Assembly (NCBI RefSeq): GCF_019649055.1
Contig: NW_026570236.1
Location: forward strand, 1,178,001 to 1,242,000
Origin: Paramacrobiotus metropolitanus
Taxonomy: Eukaryota > Tardigrada > Eutardigrada > Parachela > Macrobiotidae
Direction of reading: 5' to 3'
DNA: 64,000 nucleotides
Part shown: in pieces, positions 1 to 13,076 of the stretch
How positions within the stretch are numbered: the stretch's first letter is position 1
How the letters are laid out: each line of letters starts with the position of its first letter
The notes under the pieces: model-generated
Databases searched by the model: none
What the model was told of the DNA's origin: nothing
What the model saw: only the letters and a program-made list of their open reading frames with translations
Made by a program: the position numbers and the translations under genes

Positions 1-30
1 CCGAAACTATTTCCGGAATTTTTTTCACAG

Positions 31-3000
31 GCTAATGAGTTTGCCGTGACGCTGTACGAATCAATCGAATCAATTTCTCAGGTGACAACAAAAACGCTGA
101 AAATGTCTAGTAATTTGGTTACAATAATTAGATGAGTCTCGTAGATCTTTGATACGTACTACGCAGCTAAGCGGAATGTGAAGATTAGCGGCTTGGACTT
201 TGCCAATTACTTCAATAACGCCACCTTCAATCTGACATCGGAGAAGATTACATACCACAATAAACTCCGCGTCAGCGAACTGCAAATTAAACAGTTCAAC
301 AAAGAAACCTTGACCTTTGATGTGCGGTGCCGTTTTTGCATTACCATTCTCTTTAATAAAACCATCACAGTAAAACCGAGATTATTGTTTTCTATGCTGC
401 TTTTGCAGACTGTGTATACAATGAATACAACCCATAATTCCACGTTAGCACCGACTGGAAAACGTCTTAAATGGAAACTGGGACAGGCCCCACCTGATCG
501 TCCAAGATGCGGTTTACAGAATGATCAGTGCAAAGATCAAACGATAATGTATATCGCCATTGGTGTCGCGGTTGGAGCTGTGACGCTTATTGGTTTGTTG
601 TCAGTTGGAGCCGTTGTTATTATAAAGTAAGGCCACACTCCATTACAAAGCTATTTTCGCCAAATGAATAGTCACGGTTCATTGAATACCAGATGTTCTC
701 TAAAAAACTGAAAACATGAATCGTTGACCTTTGTCTAGACGTCAACGTCAGCGAGCCGATCTGCTTTCCGGCTGGTGGCATATCGCACCGACGGAGCTCG
801 CCGAACCCATGGCATCCAAGGTTCCATCCCAAGCTCACACCCAGAACGCATCAAACGCTCATAGCGTGCACAATTCACAGTTTATGAATCTTATTAGACC
901 AACATCTCAAGCTTCGCAGAATTCGGCTGCCGACAGCGCTCATTCCGAGCAAACGACAGTTAGAAGACCGTATCAATGGAAATCCTTACAACCACACCAC
1001 AAAGTCGTACTGAGGGGAGAAGAAGAATGGATGACACCAATGCAGTTCCAGATCAGCAATGCAGCGGACTTATCATGGGACTGTCTCAAATTTTTCCAAA
1101 AGGTCCGCAAAAGGAAATATTGTGCCAATGCGCTGAGAGGTTTATATTAAATATAATCAGCATGTTCTGCTAATTCACTTTTAGACTACATCGTTGTTGA
1201 TTTTTACTTTCTCTTATGCAGCGTACTTTTTTTGAGAGATTCGAGTTCGCAAAAGTCACGCACCAATGTCAGTTTATTTCTTAAATGCATATATAGACGA
1301 AAATACGAGTAACAGCAGCATTCATTAAGCGGAGTTCAAATTCAATCAGTTTTTCGGATGCCTTTTTCAAATAATGCGCTTAAGTGATTTAATTTACTAT
1401 TTCTTAGATACGGAATCTACGCCACCCGAATATGAACGCGTTTATTGGTGTGTGTACGGAAATCAAACAAGGCATCGTCGAGGGATATGCGGAGCGAGGT
1501 TCGTTGGCGGATCTGATGGCTTCAGAAAAACCGGTGGACAAAGACATGAAAGTCTCCCTGATGATTGATCTAGTCCAGGTAATTAACGGTTTTTCCCTTT
1601 AATCTGCGGAATATAATCTGGTTTCTTTATTCTTCCAGGGTCTGGTCTTTCTTCATAACTCCGTATTAGGAAGCCACGGCGACCTGCGCAGCACCAAATG
1701 CGTCATTGATAAAGTATTCTCATTAAAAATCGCCGATTGCGCTAACGAACCCATCAAGCGGTACTTTCGTGCTGTGGATCTGAATATGATGAAAAATCCT
1801 CTTGACCAATTGTGGACCAGTCCGGAAGTGCTGCGTTCACTGGCTTCCCCGCAGACCACAACCAACGATATGTATTCTTTCGCCATTATTCTCTTTGAGA
1901 TCCTGCGACAAGTGGGACCATTCTGTCTGGGACATCCTGCTAGGCTTTCTGAAAAACAAGCTGCCGGTACCGTTATAATTTACTTTCAATCTTTTAAACT
2001 TGGACAACACAATACCGAAGTTGCGCGTGACTGCAAGAAGTTGTGATGAAACATTAATTATACAGTTTTTCCGTTCCGCTTTAGAAGTTGTCGATCGAGT
2101 GCGACAGGTCAGCACGATCCCTTTCCGTCCGGATCTCAGTACCTGGGAGCGGGGACCTTTTGTTAACCAGATGATTGTGCTGTTGGAAGGCTGCTGGCAG
2201 GAGGACGTGGAGAAGCGGTTTACCATTGGGAAGGTGAAGAAGTTAATGGCCGCTATGCTGGATCTACGCAGTCTGGAATCGGCGGGCTCTTTGTTTGACC
2301 GGGTCATCAGACGGCTGACTGCGTATCATCAGGAGCTGGAGCAACTTGCCGCCGAACGGACGCACCAGTATATGGTGGAAAGGGATAAATGCGATATGGT
2401 TCTGCGCGAAATGTTCCCGGTGTAAGCTGCAGTTGACGTAACAGCAGACAGTCTCAAAACAACACAGCCTAAATGGGCCATGAATTTAAATAAATTTTAA
2501 TGTTCTTGCGGAAATGCACGCATAATTATGATTTTACTAAGTACTGCTGAAAAATTTATTTTCTTACGATGAATATAAATGTCTATATTTCTAGTGTTAA
2601 CCGGTTTAAAATGTTTTTTTTAGAAAAACCGTTTTACATATATCGCTTCTTTCTTTACTTGGACGAGCTTGTATCCTGTTATTAGTAACTTATTACATCA
2701 ATGCTTCTATAGGGAAATTCTCCAACAGCTACGAGCTGGAATTACAGTGAACGCGGAAATGTTTGAGAGCTGCACGGTGTTCTTCAGTGGTATTTCGGGC
2801 CTTGAAGTCTACCTGCAAAATGATAGCGTTGCTGAATTTATCGAGCTTCTGGATAAGATTTATTCGCAGTTCGATGCCGCGCTTTTGAAACATCAAGTGT
2901 ATAAAGTTGAAACCATCGGAGCAAGCTACATGGTGAGGACCGAAAAAACATTAGTTGCCAAAATAAATTCGTTCGTAATCGGAAAATGTGTTGCTTTGAT

Positions 3001-3964
3001 TCTGTACAGATAGTCAGCGGTATACCAGTTCGCAACGGGATCAAACATTGCGCCGAAGTGTGCTCAGTGGCAATCAAGTTTCAAAATATCTTCAACAAAA
3101 TCCGTGCTAACGATGCCATAAAGCTCCGTATTGGAATGCATTCTGGTTTGTAGCAGTATATTGCGTTAATACTTTGATTATGTGTTGAGGTAAAAAAAAA
3201 CTAACGTAAAAATAGGTTGTATTATATTATTAAATGTAATTAATTTTTTAGCGTTCGGCGTAAGTATGCATTAGTAATTTAGTGGTTACCTTCGAGCCCG
3301 AGGACTGCCACTGTACTACGCCGCTATGGACATTCGAAGCAGCTATACAGTGCGCTGTTCAGCCTGTAACTCAAAGTGCCGTTCAGCTTTATCACTGTCT
3401 GTTTGTAATGTTGTGTTGCAAAACCATGTGTTAATATTTTTTTAATTACGACACCGTCCATTACACTTTTAAGTTTTAACGTATCTGACTATTGTCTGGA
3501 ACAACATGAATTTCTCTGAGTGATCATCTGGCTGCCATAAAATTGCTTGTCGATTCGACTGCAATTTGTATATTTTTGTAGGCCCCGCTGCTGCTGGCGT
3601 AGTTGGCATAAAACGACCTCGATACTGTCTGTATGTACTGTAATTTTTGTTTTGTAATACGAATCCTTGTCTTCGCCCTTTTCCATACATTTTCGCATGT
3701 TAATCAACATATTTGTAGGTTTGGGGATACGGTGAATATGGCATCTCGAATGGAAAGTCATGGGTCAGCTGGGCAAACGCATTTGAGCGAGGCCGCGGCG
3801 CAGATCGCCCAAAAGTTTGGCTTCATCGTGAATTCTCGGGGACCAATGCTTATCAAGGTACATTCTTAATTCCCGCCTGCTTGAATGATAAAATTAATTA
3901 CTGAACCTTGGAATTTTAGGGAAAAGGCGAACAAAACACGTATTTTCTCGAAGGACGCGCTTGA
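31..3964 (+). CDS. Receptor-type guanylyl cyclase homologue, catalytically degenerate (5' partial)
   Basis: Exons inferred from GT-AG sites: 31-81, about 166-325, 413-626, 739-1100, 1408-1578, 1639-1966, 2085-2421, 2713-2932, 3010-3145, 3582-3630, 3719-3857, 3920-3964; one near 1100-1407 may be missing. In order it encodes the end of a ligand-binding ectodomain, the juxtamembrane motif APPDRPRCGL typical of natriuretic-type receptors, one transmembrane helix (codons near 548-626), a kinase-homology domain (LRHPNMNAFIGVCTE, AERGSLADLM), a dimerisation helix and a class III cyclase domain. Known active cyclases bind two metals through Asp in FSDI and GDAYM; here these read FSGI and GASYM, so both are gone. 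The guanine-reading Glu (YKVETIG) and Cys (RYCLFGDTVN) and the Asn/Arg of NMASRMES remain. The ectodomain start lies outside the window. I infer a membrane receptor with little or no cGMP synthesis, or a subunit of a heterodimer. Confidence 0.85.
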
Positions 3965-5094
3965 TCCAGAAGCAAAAGCAACTTTTTGCTAACTACTAAC
4001 CTTTACGCTTTCTGCATTTTTGTTAACACTTACAGATCTACCACCCATTTACCATTTCGATAACGTTTGTATTGCTCACTTTACCATCATTGGTTCTGCA
4101 AGAATACCGCTTTGTGAGAAAATCAGCTGGTTTATAAAGTATTCGAAAGTAAATAACTGGTTTTTAGAGGTAATTATTAAGATGCTTCATGGAGACAGAG
4201 CCACATTACGTCATAAATCTCGTAATAAATTGAGCAAAATCTGTTCGAGAAACATGAACCCAGTTAGTTAAGCAACTGTAAACCGACATCGCAAAAATAG
4301 TAGTCGTAATGCATTTAACAACAAAAAAATTGGGTGTTGTAATTTGATATAAATATAAATATTTTGTAAAACAGACACATTATTTACACTACAAGAGGTT
4401 TCTGTTGGCCAGCCATACCAATGTAGTAAAGATTTTGTGTTGTCTTGCTGCAGTGAACGATCGTTACAACAAGCCGTCTTTTCTGGAAAAGTTAGACAGA
4501 CAAAACAAGTCAAATATTTATATTATTTTATTATTTGACGACTAATTCTGTGTTAATTTGGGAAAACTGCAGGAACTAAAGATCTGATTGCATACGAATG
4601 TATAATAAACAAAATTTCATCAATATATTTTAGATGCCTGAACATGCAATGTGTAAGAAAACCTCAGTTATAGCAACATAAACTTTTGTATTATTTTGTA
4701 TTAAACTTTTGTATTAGTTTTTATAATTGTACGGGGTGCGTAGATTCTGTTATTGGTTGAGAGCCTGGGCTGAATGCAATAAAACAGTACACCTTGAATT
4801 CATGTTCTTGTTTAATGTTTTACGTGCTGTTAACCTGTTTGTATAAAGTACTCGTACAGACTGTACATGCAGTGCACTGCATACTAGGGTAGGTAATCCT
4901 TCATTTAATGAAGCAAATTTACTGGGGTTTTGAACTTTTTCTCTTATTTTTTTCTGGTGTTGTTTACCGCTTGCAGATGTTTGAAACAAACAACCATAAA
5001 TTCTCAACCACCACACCCACAATGAAAAAAATAAGGTCGAACCGACACAAATTAACTTTGACTGCTTAGCACAACACTGCATACATCGTCCTAA
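3965..5094. other. Intergenic, no gene recognised
   Basis: AT-rich spacer between two convergent genes. No coding similarity was seen in any frame. It holds a perfect 16-bp palindrome, ATGCAGTGCACTGCAT, at 4867-4882. The 3' untranslated regions of both neighbours probably lie here, but no clear polyadenylation signal could be assigned. Confidence 0.5.
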
Positions 5095-6114
5095 TTAAAG
5101 GTCCATGCCAACGTCTGGGTCGGGTTTGCCCTTCCGGCGGCCTTCCAGGATGGCCGTATAAAAAGCGTCTGAGTAAGATGACCCCGTCACTGCCGGGTTG
5201 GTCAGCATTCGCTCCCGCCAAGCCATGATCGCTTTCGTGTTTCCAGTGTTGATATCCACACCAACCGTGCGCAAATAGGCTGGCGATCGGTCAAACCACG
5301 GATACACCATAATGTCGACGAAACCCATTTCTTTGCCTTCAGGGACAATAAAATTAGTTTTAATTGCATTATACGAGTATAATATATTGAGTAAAACAGC
5401 TATCAATTAAAAACAAACAATAATTTACCGGCAAAATAATCGTCTTCTAACAGTTCTTGCGCTTTTTCGATGCGTCGAAGAAGCTCTTCGCCGGCTTCTT
5501 TTGTTGCCTTGAATGCCACTTCCCGCACTGGATCGCCGACCTTCATCAAATATAATAGCGATATTATTTCGATTAATCATGTTAATATTACGTTTTGCCA
5601 ACCCTTTACCAGAAGCATAATTCTTTCCACCAGAATTTTTTGTTGGGCGCGCAAATAGTTGTCTTTTGGCAGTAGGTGTTTTCCGTTGCCATATTTGTTG
5701 TCGACGTACTCGGCAATCGTCAAAGATTCGCATAAACTGCGGCTGTCAGTGTCGGTGATGCTGGGTACTTTACTGAACGGCGTCAATCCAACAAACCATT
5801 CCGGTTTATCCCAGATATGCACATTCACTATGCGCATTCTACGAACAGGAAAACATTGTAACTCGATTCTTCGTCAATATGACTGGTATTAAGCAGGTCG
5901 CTAATTAATTTCCGTATTCAGGTTACTGCCTGTATGACAGATTGTAATTAACCTTTTGAAAACTTTAATTTCTAGGCCTCTGTTACGTACTTGCTGTTAC
6001 GTACTTACGGGATATGTAGAACATTCATGAGTAGTCGAATTCTTTGGCAGTACGGTGAGCCTCGTACACTGTACACGGTGATCTTCGAAGAATCATCTTG
6101 CGGTTTTGACGAAC
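5095..6114 (-). CDS. Omega-like glutathione S-transferase (first exon not found)
   Basis: Exons on the minus strand: 6114-6009, 5838-5610, 5540-5429, 5336-5095; the phases join without a break. The N-terminal thioredoxin fold reads KITVYSVRGSPYCQRIRLLM, followed by DKPEWF, the cis-proline strand FSKVPSI and the glutathione-binding CESLTIAEYVD, then a helical C-terminal domain ending PDPDVGMDL. The DKPEWF and ES-IAEY pattern is that of omega-class GSTs, cytosolic enzymes with thiol-transferase and dehydroascorbate reductase activity. In omega enzymes the active-site Cys starts the CPY(A/F) motif; here that position is Ser (SPYC) and a Cys sits three residues later. No in-frame ATG precedes 6114 before a stop, and a CAG acceptor precedes the exon, so a short 5' exon must lie upstream. 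Confidence 0.85.
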
Positions 6115-6974
6115 CTGTTTGTTAACATTAAGAAAATATCACGACCCAAAAATAAATGGAGAATGCATTTCCAAAATGGTCCGAAAAGTTTTAATAACGA
6201 ATCTCGGCAACAAATCTGTTAATTAATCGCACAAACATATATACAAAATAATTATTTAACTTAATCGAAAATATCAAATTGTCTACAAAGAGTTAATTGG
6301 AAATATTTTGGCTTAATGTTGATGTAGAGATCATTTTACGAGCAACTTCGTTTTTAATTTATATAATATGCTAAAGGCAAATAGCTAGCATGACGAAATA
6401 AGTTTAAATCCAATAGTTCTCATTAAGTGACTGCTTTCATACCTTTGCGCAAGGCCGGTACATGGTCTCTAACAAGAGTCATTTTAAACGCGATCCAAAT
6501 ATGTAAATAAATTGCACAGCTGTTGCAGAACGCTAAAATTAGAGATCGCTTTTGAGCACTATATTTTGGTGCGCCACTGGTGCACGGTACTGACTCCGAC
6601 CCATAAAACGTGAAATCTTGCAACCGCGGGTAGTTTTCAGATGGAACAGAGTAAAAACTGTTGCAAAATCGCCTGCAGGTAAAAAAGCAGAAGCTTGATT
6701 TTAAGTGTCGTACCGGTGTCGCTTCAAATGAAGCAAGCACCTGCGCTGTGACGAGACTAGTTGTTGGGGCATTAATTTTACAGTGAACACGTTTTTTTTC
6801 TAGTTAAAAAGCATTACAGTGTTTATTAAAAGCCAGGAGTACTTGGTAAATCATTTGTTTATGGAAATTCTTTTGCTCATTTCACTGATTTTTTCGCAAT
6901 GATAATCTCAGTTTTCAACAGTAGCATAATTGAATCGTTCAAGAGTTTTAAAATTACTCGTATTCCACAGTGAA
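6115..6974. other. Intergenic, probably including the missing GST 5' exon
   Basis: AT-rich. It should contain the first exon and promoter of the minus-strand GST and the 3' end of the next receptor gene. I could not identify the GST start exon. An open frame at 6423-6740 has no recognisable features and is not called. Confidence 0.4.
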
Positions 6975-9211
6975 CTAGCGCTTTCGCAACATGCCTAAAA
7001 TCGTTGCACGCAAAGGCTTAATTGCGATGCAATAGAAAAACGGATCCAACAGTGAGTTAAAGTAATACAGGAGCGACCCGATTAAAAAATGTATGTTGCT
7101 ATCGTATTCAGTAAAATCGGCCAGCGTGTAGAAGGTCATTATAGGTGTCCAGCAGAATACGACACCCACAACCAGATACGTTAATACCACAAAACTCTGC
7201 GACCGCTTCCGCTGACCATTGTAGCGTTCGGTTTCAGTCGATGGTAATGTCTTGATTGTGTGCTTGTCTAACGAGTCATTGAACTCGTCGGCATCCTTAT
7301 CCACAGATTTTCTGGCATCCGGCACTTCAAATAGAAAAACCTTTAGAGATATATTGTAAACAGCCGGTAAATTGCGATCGGAAGTTAGGGACGTGCTGAT
7401 CACATGAATTTGGAGTTTACCTTGAACGCTGCCGTTGGCGCACGTGTGAACACGGTCTTTATGGGAATCGTTTAAAACCGGATGGGCTTGTTTTGAACTT
7501 GACAGCACTCCGCTTCGAACAGCCGTCCTATTACGCTGGCGCATTTTCCACCATATCAAAGGATACGTCCCCTGAACATCAGAAAACAACGGAATTATGA
7601 GAGGACAAGGCTGCCATGCTATGATAACCTGCTTAACGTTTGGATTATCAAGATTAATACGTGTATTTACGTATTAAATACGAGCAATTAGCACACATAC
7701 GAGTAATTAGCATAGTAACACGAGTAATTGGCATTGGATATTGGCATACATATGCGCATTTGTTCTCTGTTTACATCTCCAGGTAGCGCTAACAGTCAAA
7801 TTAACGATAAATACAGATCCTTTCAGAAAAACGGAAGAGCTGGCGGCTGTTTGGTGACCTTTGTGCAACCCAGAGTCGATCCGAAAGCATCGTGATAATA
7901 TTATTTGTAACTCCACATGAGTACCGAGTTAGTCTTGTAAATTAGCTATGCCTTTGTTAGTTTTGGCGTCACTGGTAAAGCAGCTCAAGCGGTGTGTGAT
8001 TAACTCAAATTAACTGCACGCAAAAATACAGACGGGTGGGTTGCGGTGCCCGTGTTGCCGGATTCTACACGAGTTTGTCTTTTACGCGTGCGTCTTTTAC
8101 GATTTAATGCAGTAAATTAGGAAGTGTGGCAGCGATACAGGTACCGTTATTAATTTTTGTACCATCGGCACTCTCGTGCAGTACATGTATGAGTATATAC
8201 ATGTATACGGGTAACACGCATCATGTTTCGTGATGATCTTGATATACGGTTAAGTATTAAGAAAATTAAACAATCATGAAAAAACTGTTGCTGTTCACCA
8301 TTTCTGAATACTGACAATGCTGCACGCATTTTCAGTAGTTCACAAGTACCGTAAAATGCAGTGCAAACTAAAGAGATTGTTTTCCTTTGTTTGCTAGCGC
8401 TAGCACAGTATTACTACGTGCTGGACGCAACTAAATATAATCTTTGCAATGAAATGTCAAAAAATGAAACAGCATTCTTATTCTTGTATGTATTTTATAA
8501 TTTCGTATACCTACCTATGTAGGTAGCAGAGCAGCATTACGAAGTGCGGCCACTCGTTATCAGTTTGAATGGTCATGCACTCACCGCAATTACCACAAGT
8601 GTCGAATTGTACAAGCACATTTGCGTGGTCAGCGCCCACGTTGGCTGTGCCGTTGTATTGACAGCACACGTCCCGTCATTTTTCCGTAATCCTATGGCAT
8701 CCGGCACCAACCCGGGCAGCAGCCACAGATGAACATATCCCCATGTTCCCACGCATAAGCCGATAGCCACGGCGGGTGTGTGGAACTGTTTGTACATAAG
8801 CGGCCAAAACAGCGCGCAGAAGCGGTTTAAACTGATCAGCGCATGGGAATTCCGTACCACACCGGCAAACATCCATTTCGCGTATAAATTAAAATTGCAG
8901 GCTATGCGACTCAATGGATACGTTGGGCACAGCATACTGACGATGGTAAAGGGCAGATCCAGCGTCGCTTGACCAATGTCGGACAGCAGCAGAGATACGA
9001 GATAAAAGTTGAAGGGCGTTAAAAGACGCCGGTTGACGAAGAACGCCACCAAGACAATTCCGTCGCACAGTGTGATCGAGAGAGATAAAATTATTAGCAA
9101 GTACGGTAGGATCGCTGTGAGGATGGTGGAAGAAGGCGCTGGTTGCGTGTTGACTGATTCGGTTGTGTTCTGGATCGAGCAATTAGAAAGATTATTCGGT
9201 GAGCTGAACAT
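6975..9211 (-). CDS. Orphan class A (rhodopsin-family) GPCR, paralogue 1
   Basis: Three exons: 9211-8585 (209 codons), 7571-7421 and 7324-6975; predicted 366 aa. The start is the ATG at 9211, opening an extracellular tail rich in N-glycosylation sites (NLSNCS, NTT). Helices 1-5 are in exon 1, with Asp2.50 (LLLSDIGQ), Cys in helix 3 (ACNFNLY), the helix 4 Trp, and an ECL2 Cys (DGTCAVN). Helix 6 has CWTP and helix 7 NSLLDPFFYC. The DRY motif is replaced by NRF (SLNRFCALFWPL). The second intron (7325-7420, 96 bp) has no stop in frame, so its retention would only add 32 residues to loop 3. Intron 1 is phase 0 after helix 5 and intron 2 phase 1 in loop 3, as in the three paralogues that follow. 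The ligand is unknown; the four-gene cluster points to local duplication. Confidence 0.85.
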
Positions 9212-11245
9212 CTTTCCGTTTAACGCGTATCTGCAACTGCAACGAGAGTGTTGTTGATGTGTCACCGGGACGATATGATTTTGGAGCTGGGACAAACGGT
9301 AGTTCTTCCTCCTTGATGTACCTGGGGGGTACAAATATTATTCAATTCGGTGTTGCGGTATCTATAGATATGTACTTGCACAGTATGTACAATATGTACG
9401 TACTCCGTATATTTATACTTGTAGTTTACGGTAGCGTTGGTACAACAGCGAAATTTAGTGCTTGATTGAGTTAAATGCAATCGATTATTTCACTGCACAA
9501 GTTCTTGAATAGGGTGGCGGCCCCATTATTCAATTATGATATAATAGGCAGACGTCACGGTATCAGCTCTTTCAAATTAAATGATGCTGCAGTCGGCAAA
9601 TGTCTGACCTTGTAGCGAATGAAAACCGCTGATATGCTAACTATTAGGTTCAATTCATTGATACAGATGCTGTGCATGCAATTATGATCCACAACACAAC
9701 CTTGTTACTACCTCCACCAGAAAACGTTGTGCCTTGCAGACTAAGTTAAGGAAGAAGCCAGGTTGTTGGTTGCCCTTCGAAATAAGTGCATATCTCTGAT
9801 ACTCGTAAATCATAGCAATAATAGTTCTATAGATACACTACATACGTTCTCTGCATGTGGAATTCTTCTTCGGTGCTATTGTAAAAAATTGTTGTACCCG
9901 CCTGATTTTATTTTCTTTTCTTAATCAGGTTTGTCATGCCCTGCTAAATAAGCACTTTACCGGTGCCGACTGCGGTGCATGAGTCTCGTGATTTTAACAT
10001 GTTTGCAATCTCGAGTTTATTTCCAGGATTTAATTTTGTTAACGTTTTTTATCTGTTTGGGATCATGGCGTACATTATTATCATAACTTTCAAGTACTGG
10101 GCTGTATCACCAGAGCAAGACAAGAACCAACGCTCCTTCTGCACACTTCTTAAGTTGCGGTTTTGTTATTGTCGAACCATTTTCGTAAACCTAGCTGTAG
10201 AAAATTTAATGGGCTTCCGATTTCCAGTGAGCCTTGTACAAGCGGAAAAATATGAAACATGAAATGTAACAGCAGGAACGCACGCTCGTTGGTTGCACTT
10301 GTTGTCGTTAAAACCTTTTGAAAATTCCAGAAATAAATTATTCTTTTTATTACAAGATCGAAAGATTTCACGACTAAAGCGTTGTACTAGAAAAAGCAAC
10401 ACGAAAGCAAATTCACAGGAGCGGTGAAGAAAATATGCCAAGCCATGGTAGCCCTTCTTGACGTTATGCGGAATCGCCTGCAAGCGACAGCTGCAGTGCC
10501 AAGCGCCTGGGTAGGTGCCTACCGGCTATCCGGTTCTAGCGGGATTCCGCGTGTAAACTTCCTTGCGATATCGCTTTCGAATTCGGCGTAAACGCAGTAC
10601 TCCGTGACATAAGGCCGAAATCGGCAAAAGTATAAGCGAGGAAATGTAAAATCCAAAAATTTAACCAGGTCCTAATCGGACCATCAAAAACAAAAGAAAG
10701 GGTCAAAATTAAAGGGCTGGGGGATTTAGCATTACAGCGTCAATAGGCGCACTAATGGCCAACCTTGACGAAAAGGAGGCTCGGTTGTTGCAAGTCATAT
10801 TATATACTCCACTGCGATCATTGACAAGGTTAATAACACACCGTATTAATAACTTAACACGAGATCATACAAGATAGTGAAAGGATTTTTAACAGAAAGG
10901 TATTCGCGTGTGTTCATTCAACTTTGTAGACTTATGACGAAAACCGACTCGTGCGTGACTCATGAGACATTTGTTGCCGTTTCATTGCAAACAACTCCGA
11001 ATTAAAAATTGTTTAAATTCAGTTGAGCGCATAACAGATAGTAGGAAATTTACAAATCTGTCTCGAAATTCAACACTAAACATCGCATAAAGAGATGTGC
11101 GTTTAAAAAAAAACTGAAATGGGGATTTACATTAATTTCATATGAATTATACGTGTAACAGCTAGCAAAAATTATACACAGGTTGGCTGTAATCTACTTT
11201 GCATAAACTTCTTATTAAAGAAAACTCATTTATCATTATTATCGA
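9212..11245. other. Intergenic spacer between GPCR paralogues 1 and 2
   Basis: It holds the presumed promoter of paralogue 1 and the 3' end of paralogue 2. An open frame at 9963-10262 has a hydrophobic stretch but no start context, no homologue I recognise and no splice partners, so I do not call it. No repeat structure was seen. Confidence 0.4.
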
Positions 11246-13076
11246 CTACTTTGTTCTTTTGGTGCGTCCTTGTAGTATGGCCAGTACGGTCATCCGCAGC
11301 GGCTTTATGGCAATGCAGAAAAAGAACGGATCCAATAGCGAATTAAGGTAGTAGAGCAACGATCCAATGACGAAGTGCAAATGGCTGTCATAGTCCATAA
11401 AGTCCGCCAGTGTGAAGAACGTCATGATGGGAGTCCAGCAAAAGATGACACCGAGAACGAGGTACGTCAGAACGGCGAAACTCTGAGACCGTTTTGGATG
11501 GACGGCGGCGTGTTCGATGGGCACGCTAGGTTTGTGTGTGGGTGAGTATTTATCCGGTGGTTCCGCGATGTCTTCACCTTCGCCACCGTCTTCATCGGTC
11601 AAAGTTAGTTTCAAGTCGTTCCCTAGCAAAAACCAGCAGAGAATTAGCTCGAGGAAAATGTAACTAAAGGGACTGTATTTCATTGTCGTACCGGTGCTGC
11701 TTGGGTTGGCGCAAGACGGACCCTGATAGACAGTATTCATCTTTAAGCTGCCGTGTCGTTGCCCAGTACGAACTTGACCTACTGGAGTAACCAGTTTTTG
11801 ACGCATTCGAATTTTCCACCATATGAACGGATAGGTAATCTGCAGAAAAAACATCATATCATTTTAAAAAAATTTCTGCTTTGACCTGTTTGGCTGTTTC
11901 CTTCTAAAGATTCTATTGGCTCTCAGCCTTTCCTTGATAGGATGTGCTAAGTTGCTAACCCAGCCATCAACCCTTAATAGAATGACAGAACATGATTTTG
12001 AATGCCATGTTGAAACTTAGAGAAACCTTATTTCCAAAATCCGCTACGTATTTAGCAATTTTGCACAGTATGTAATCGTAGTAGGTCACATGCGCAACCA
12101 TTTGCGGCTGTCTTCCATCACGGGTTTGAACTGAATTGTTGAAAACGAATCTGCTGGTCATGCTAAATTTAATCAAAAGGTGACTCTGCAGGATTGTGTA
12201 TAATGAAAGGGTTGGTCACGGAAATAGATTAGTGACGTTGCAAAACCGCACAAGCAGAACAGGCAATCTGAAATTTGTCAGTACACGCACAGCTGCTGTA
12301 TGTGCTGTAATCAATTTAAAGTTAGTCATTAGGGGATTAATAATCAGGTGTAGAAGGTTGTAGAGTTGTGACGCATTTGATTTTGTGCACGTAATGAGGA
12401 AATATAAGAGAATCAACCGTGAAAAACTGCTTACCGTAATAACAACAAGAGTTGAGTTATATAAGCACCACTGAGTAGCCATTGCCCATACTGGCTGTGC
12501 TGTAGTATTAACAAAGCAGGTTCCGTCATCCTTTCGCAACCCTCTTGCATCCGGCACCATTCCCGGCATCAGCCAGATATGAACATACACCCATGTTCCT
12601 ATGCATAACCAGATGGCTGTTGTTTTGGTGTGGTACTGCTTGTAAATGATTGGCCAGAAGAGCGCACAGAACCTGTTAAGGCTAATCAGCGCATGCGTAT
12701 TGCGCACAACACCGGCAAACACCCATTTAACGTACAAGTTAAAATTGCAAGCTGTTCGGCCAAATATCCAGACTGGTTGGAAGAGGCTAGCCACCATAAA
12801 AGGCAGATCAAATGCCGATTGGCCAATATCAGACACAATCAAGGATATCAGGTAGCAGTTAAAAGGTGTCCGCAGATGCCGGTTCACTAAAAAAGCTGCT
12901 ATAATAACTATATTGCTGGCTGTGGTGGCGATGGAAAGCAAGATGAGCAGATACGGGAGAGCAGTGTTAATGGCCGAATAGTTCTCCTGCTGGGAATCGA
13001 TTATTAACGATACGTTGTGGGAGAAATTCCCACCGTGAAAACGGGAATGGGACGTGTTATCCGCTACAGAAAGCAT
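11246..13076 (-). CDS. Orphan class A GPCR, paralogue 2
   Basis: Exons 13076-12435, 11839-11692 and 11622-11246 give 388 aa. The N-terminal tail carries NTS, NFS and NVS glycosylation sites. Seven helices are evident: Asp2.50 in LIVSDIGQ, helix 3 Cys in ACNFNLYVKW, LNRFCALFWPI in place of DRY, helix 4 WLCIGTWVYVHIW, ECL2 DGTCFVNTTAQ, helix 5 continuing into TYPFIWWKIR after the phase 0 intron, helix 6 GVIFCWTPIMTFF, helix 7 YYLNSLLDPFFFC. The loop 3 intron (11623-11691) is well defined, with GTACGA and a TTTTTGCTAG acceptor, and confirms the same intron in paralogue 1. The NPxxY Tyr is Cys here (DPFFFC). Plasma membrane receptor, G-protein partner unknown. Confidence 0.88.

Noticed and set aside
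178-630. Open frame of 150 codons as an independent gene
   Set aside because: It is two receptor-cyclase exons plus an intron without stop; homology continues on both sides.
9963-10262. Open frame with a hydrophobic segment
   Set aside because: Non-ATG start, no recognisable family and no splice partners.
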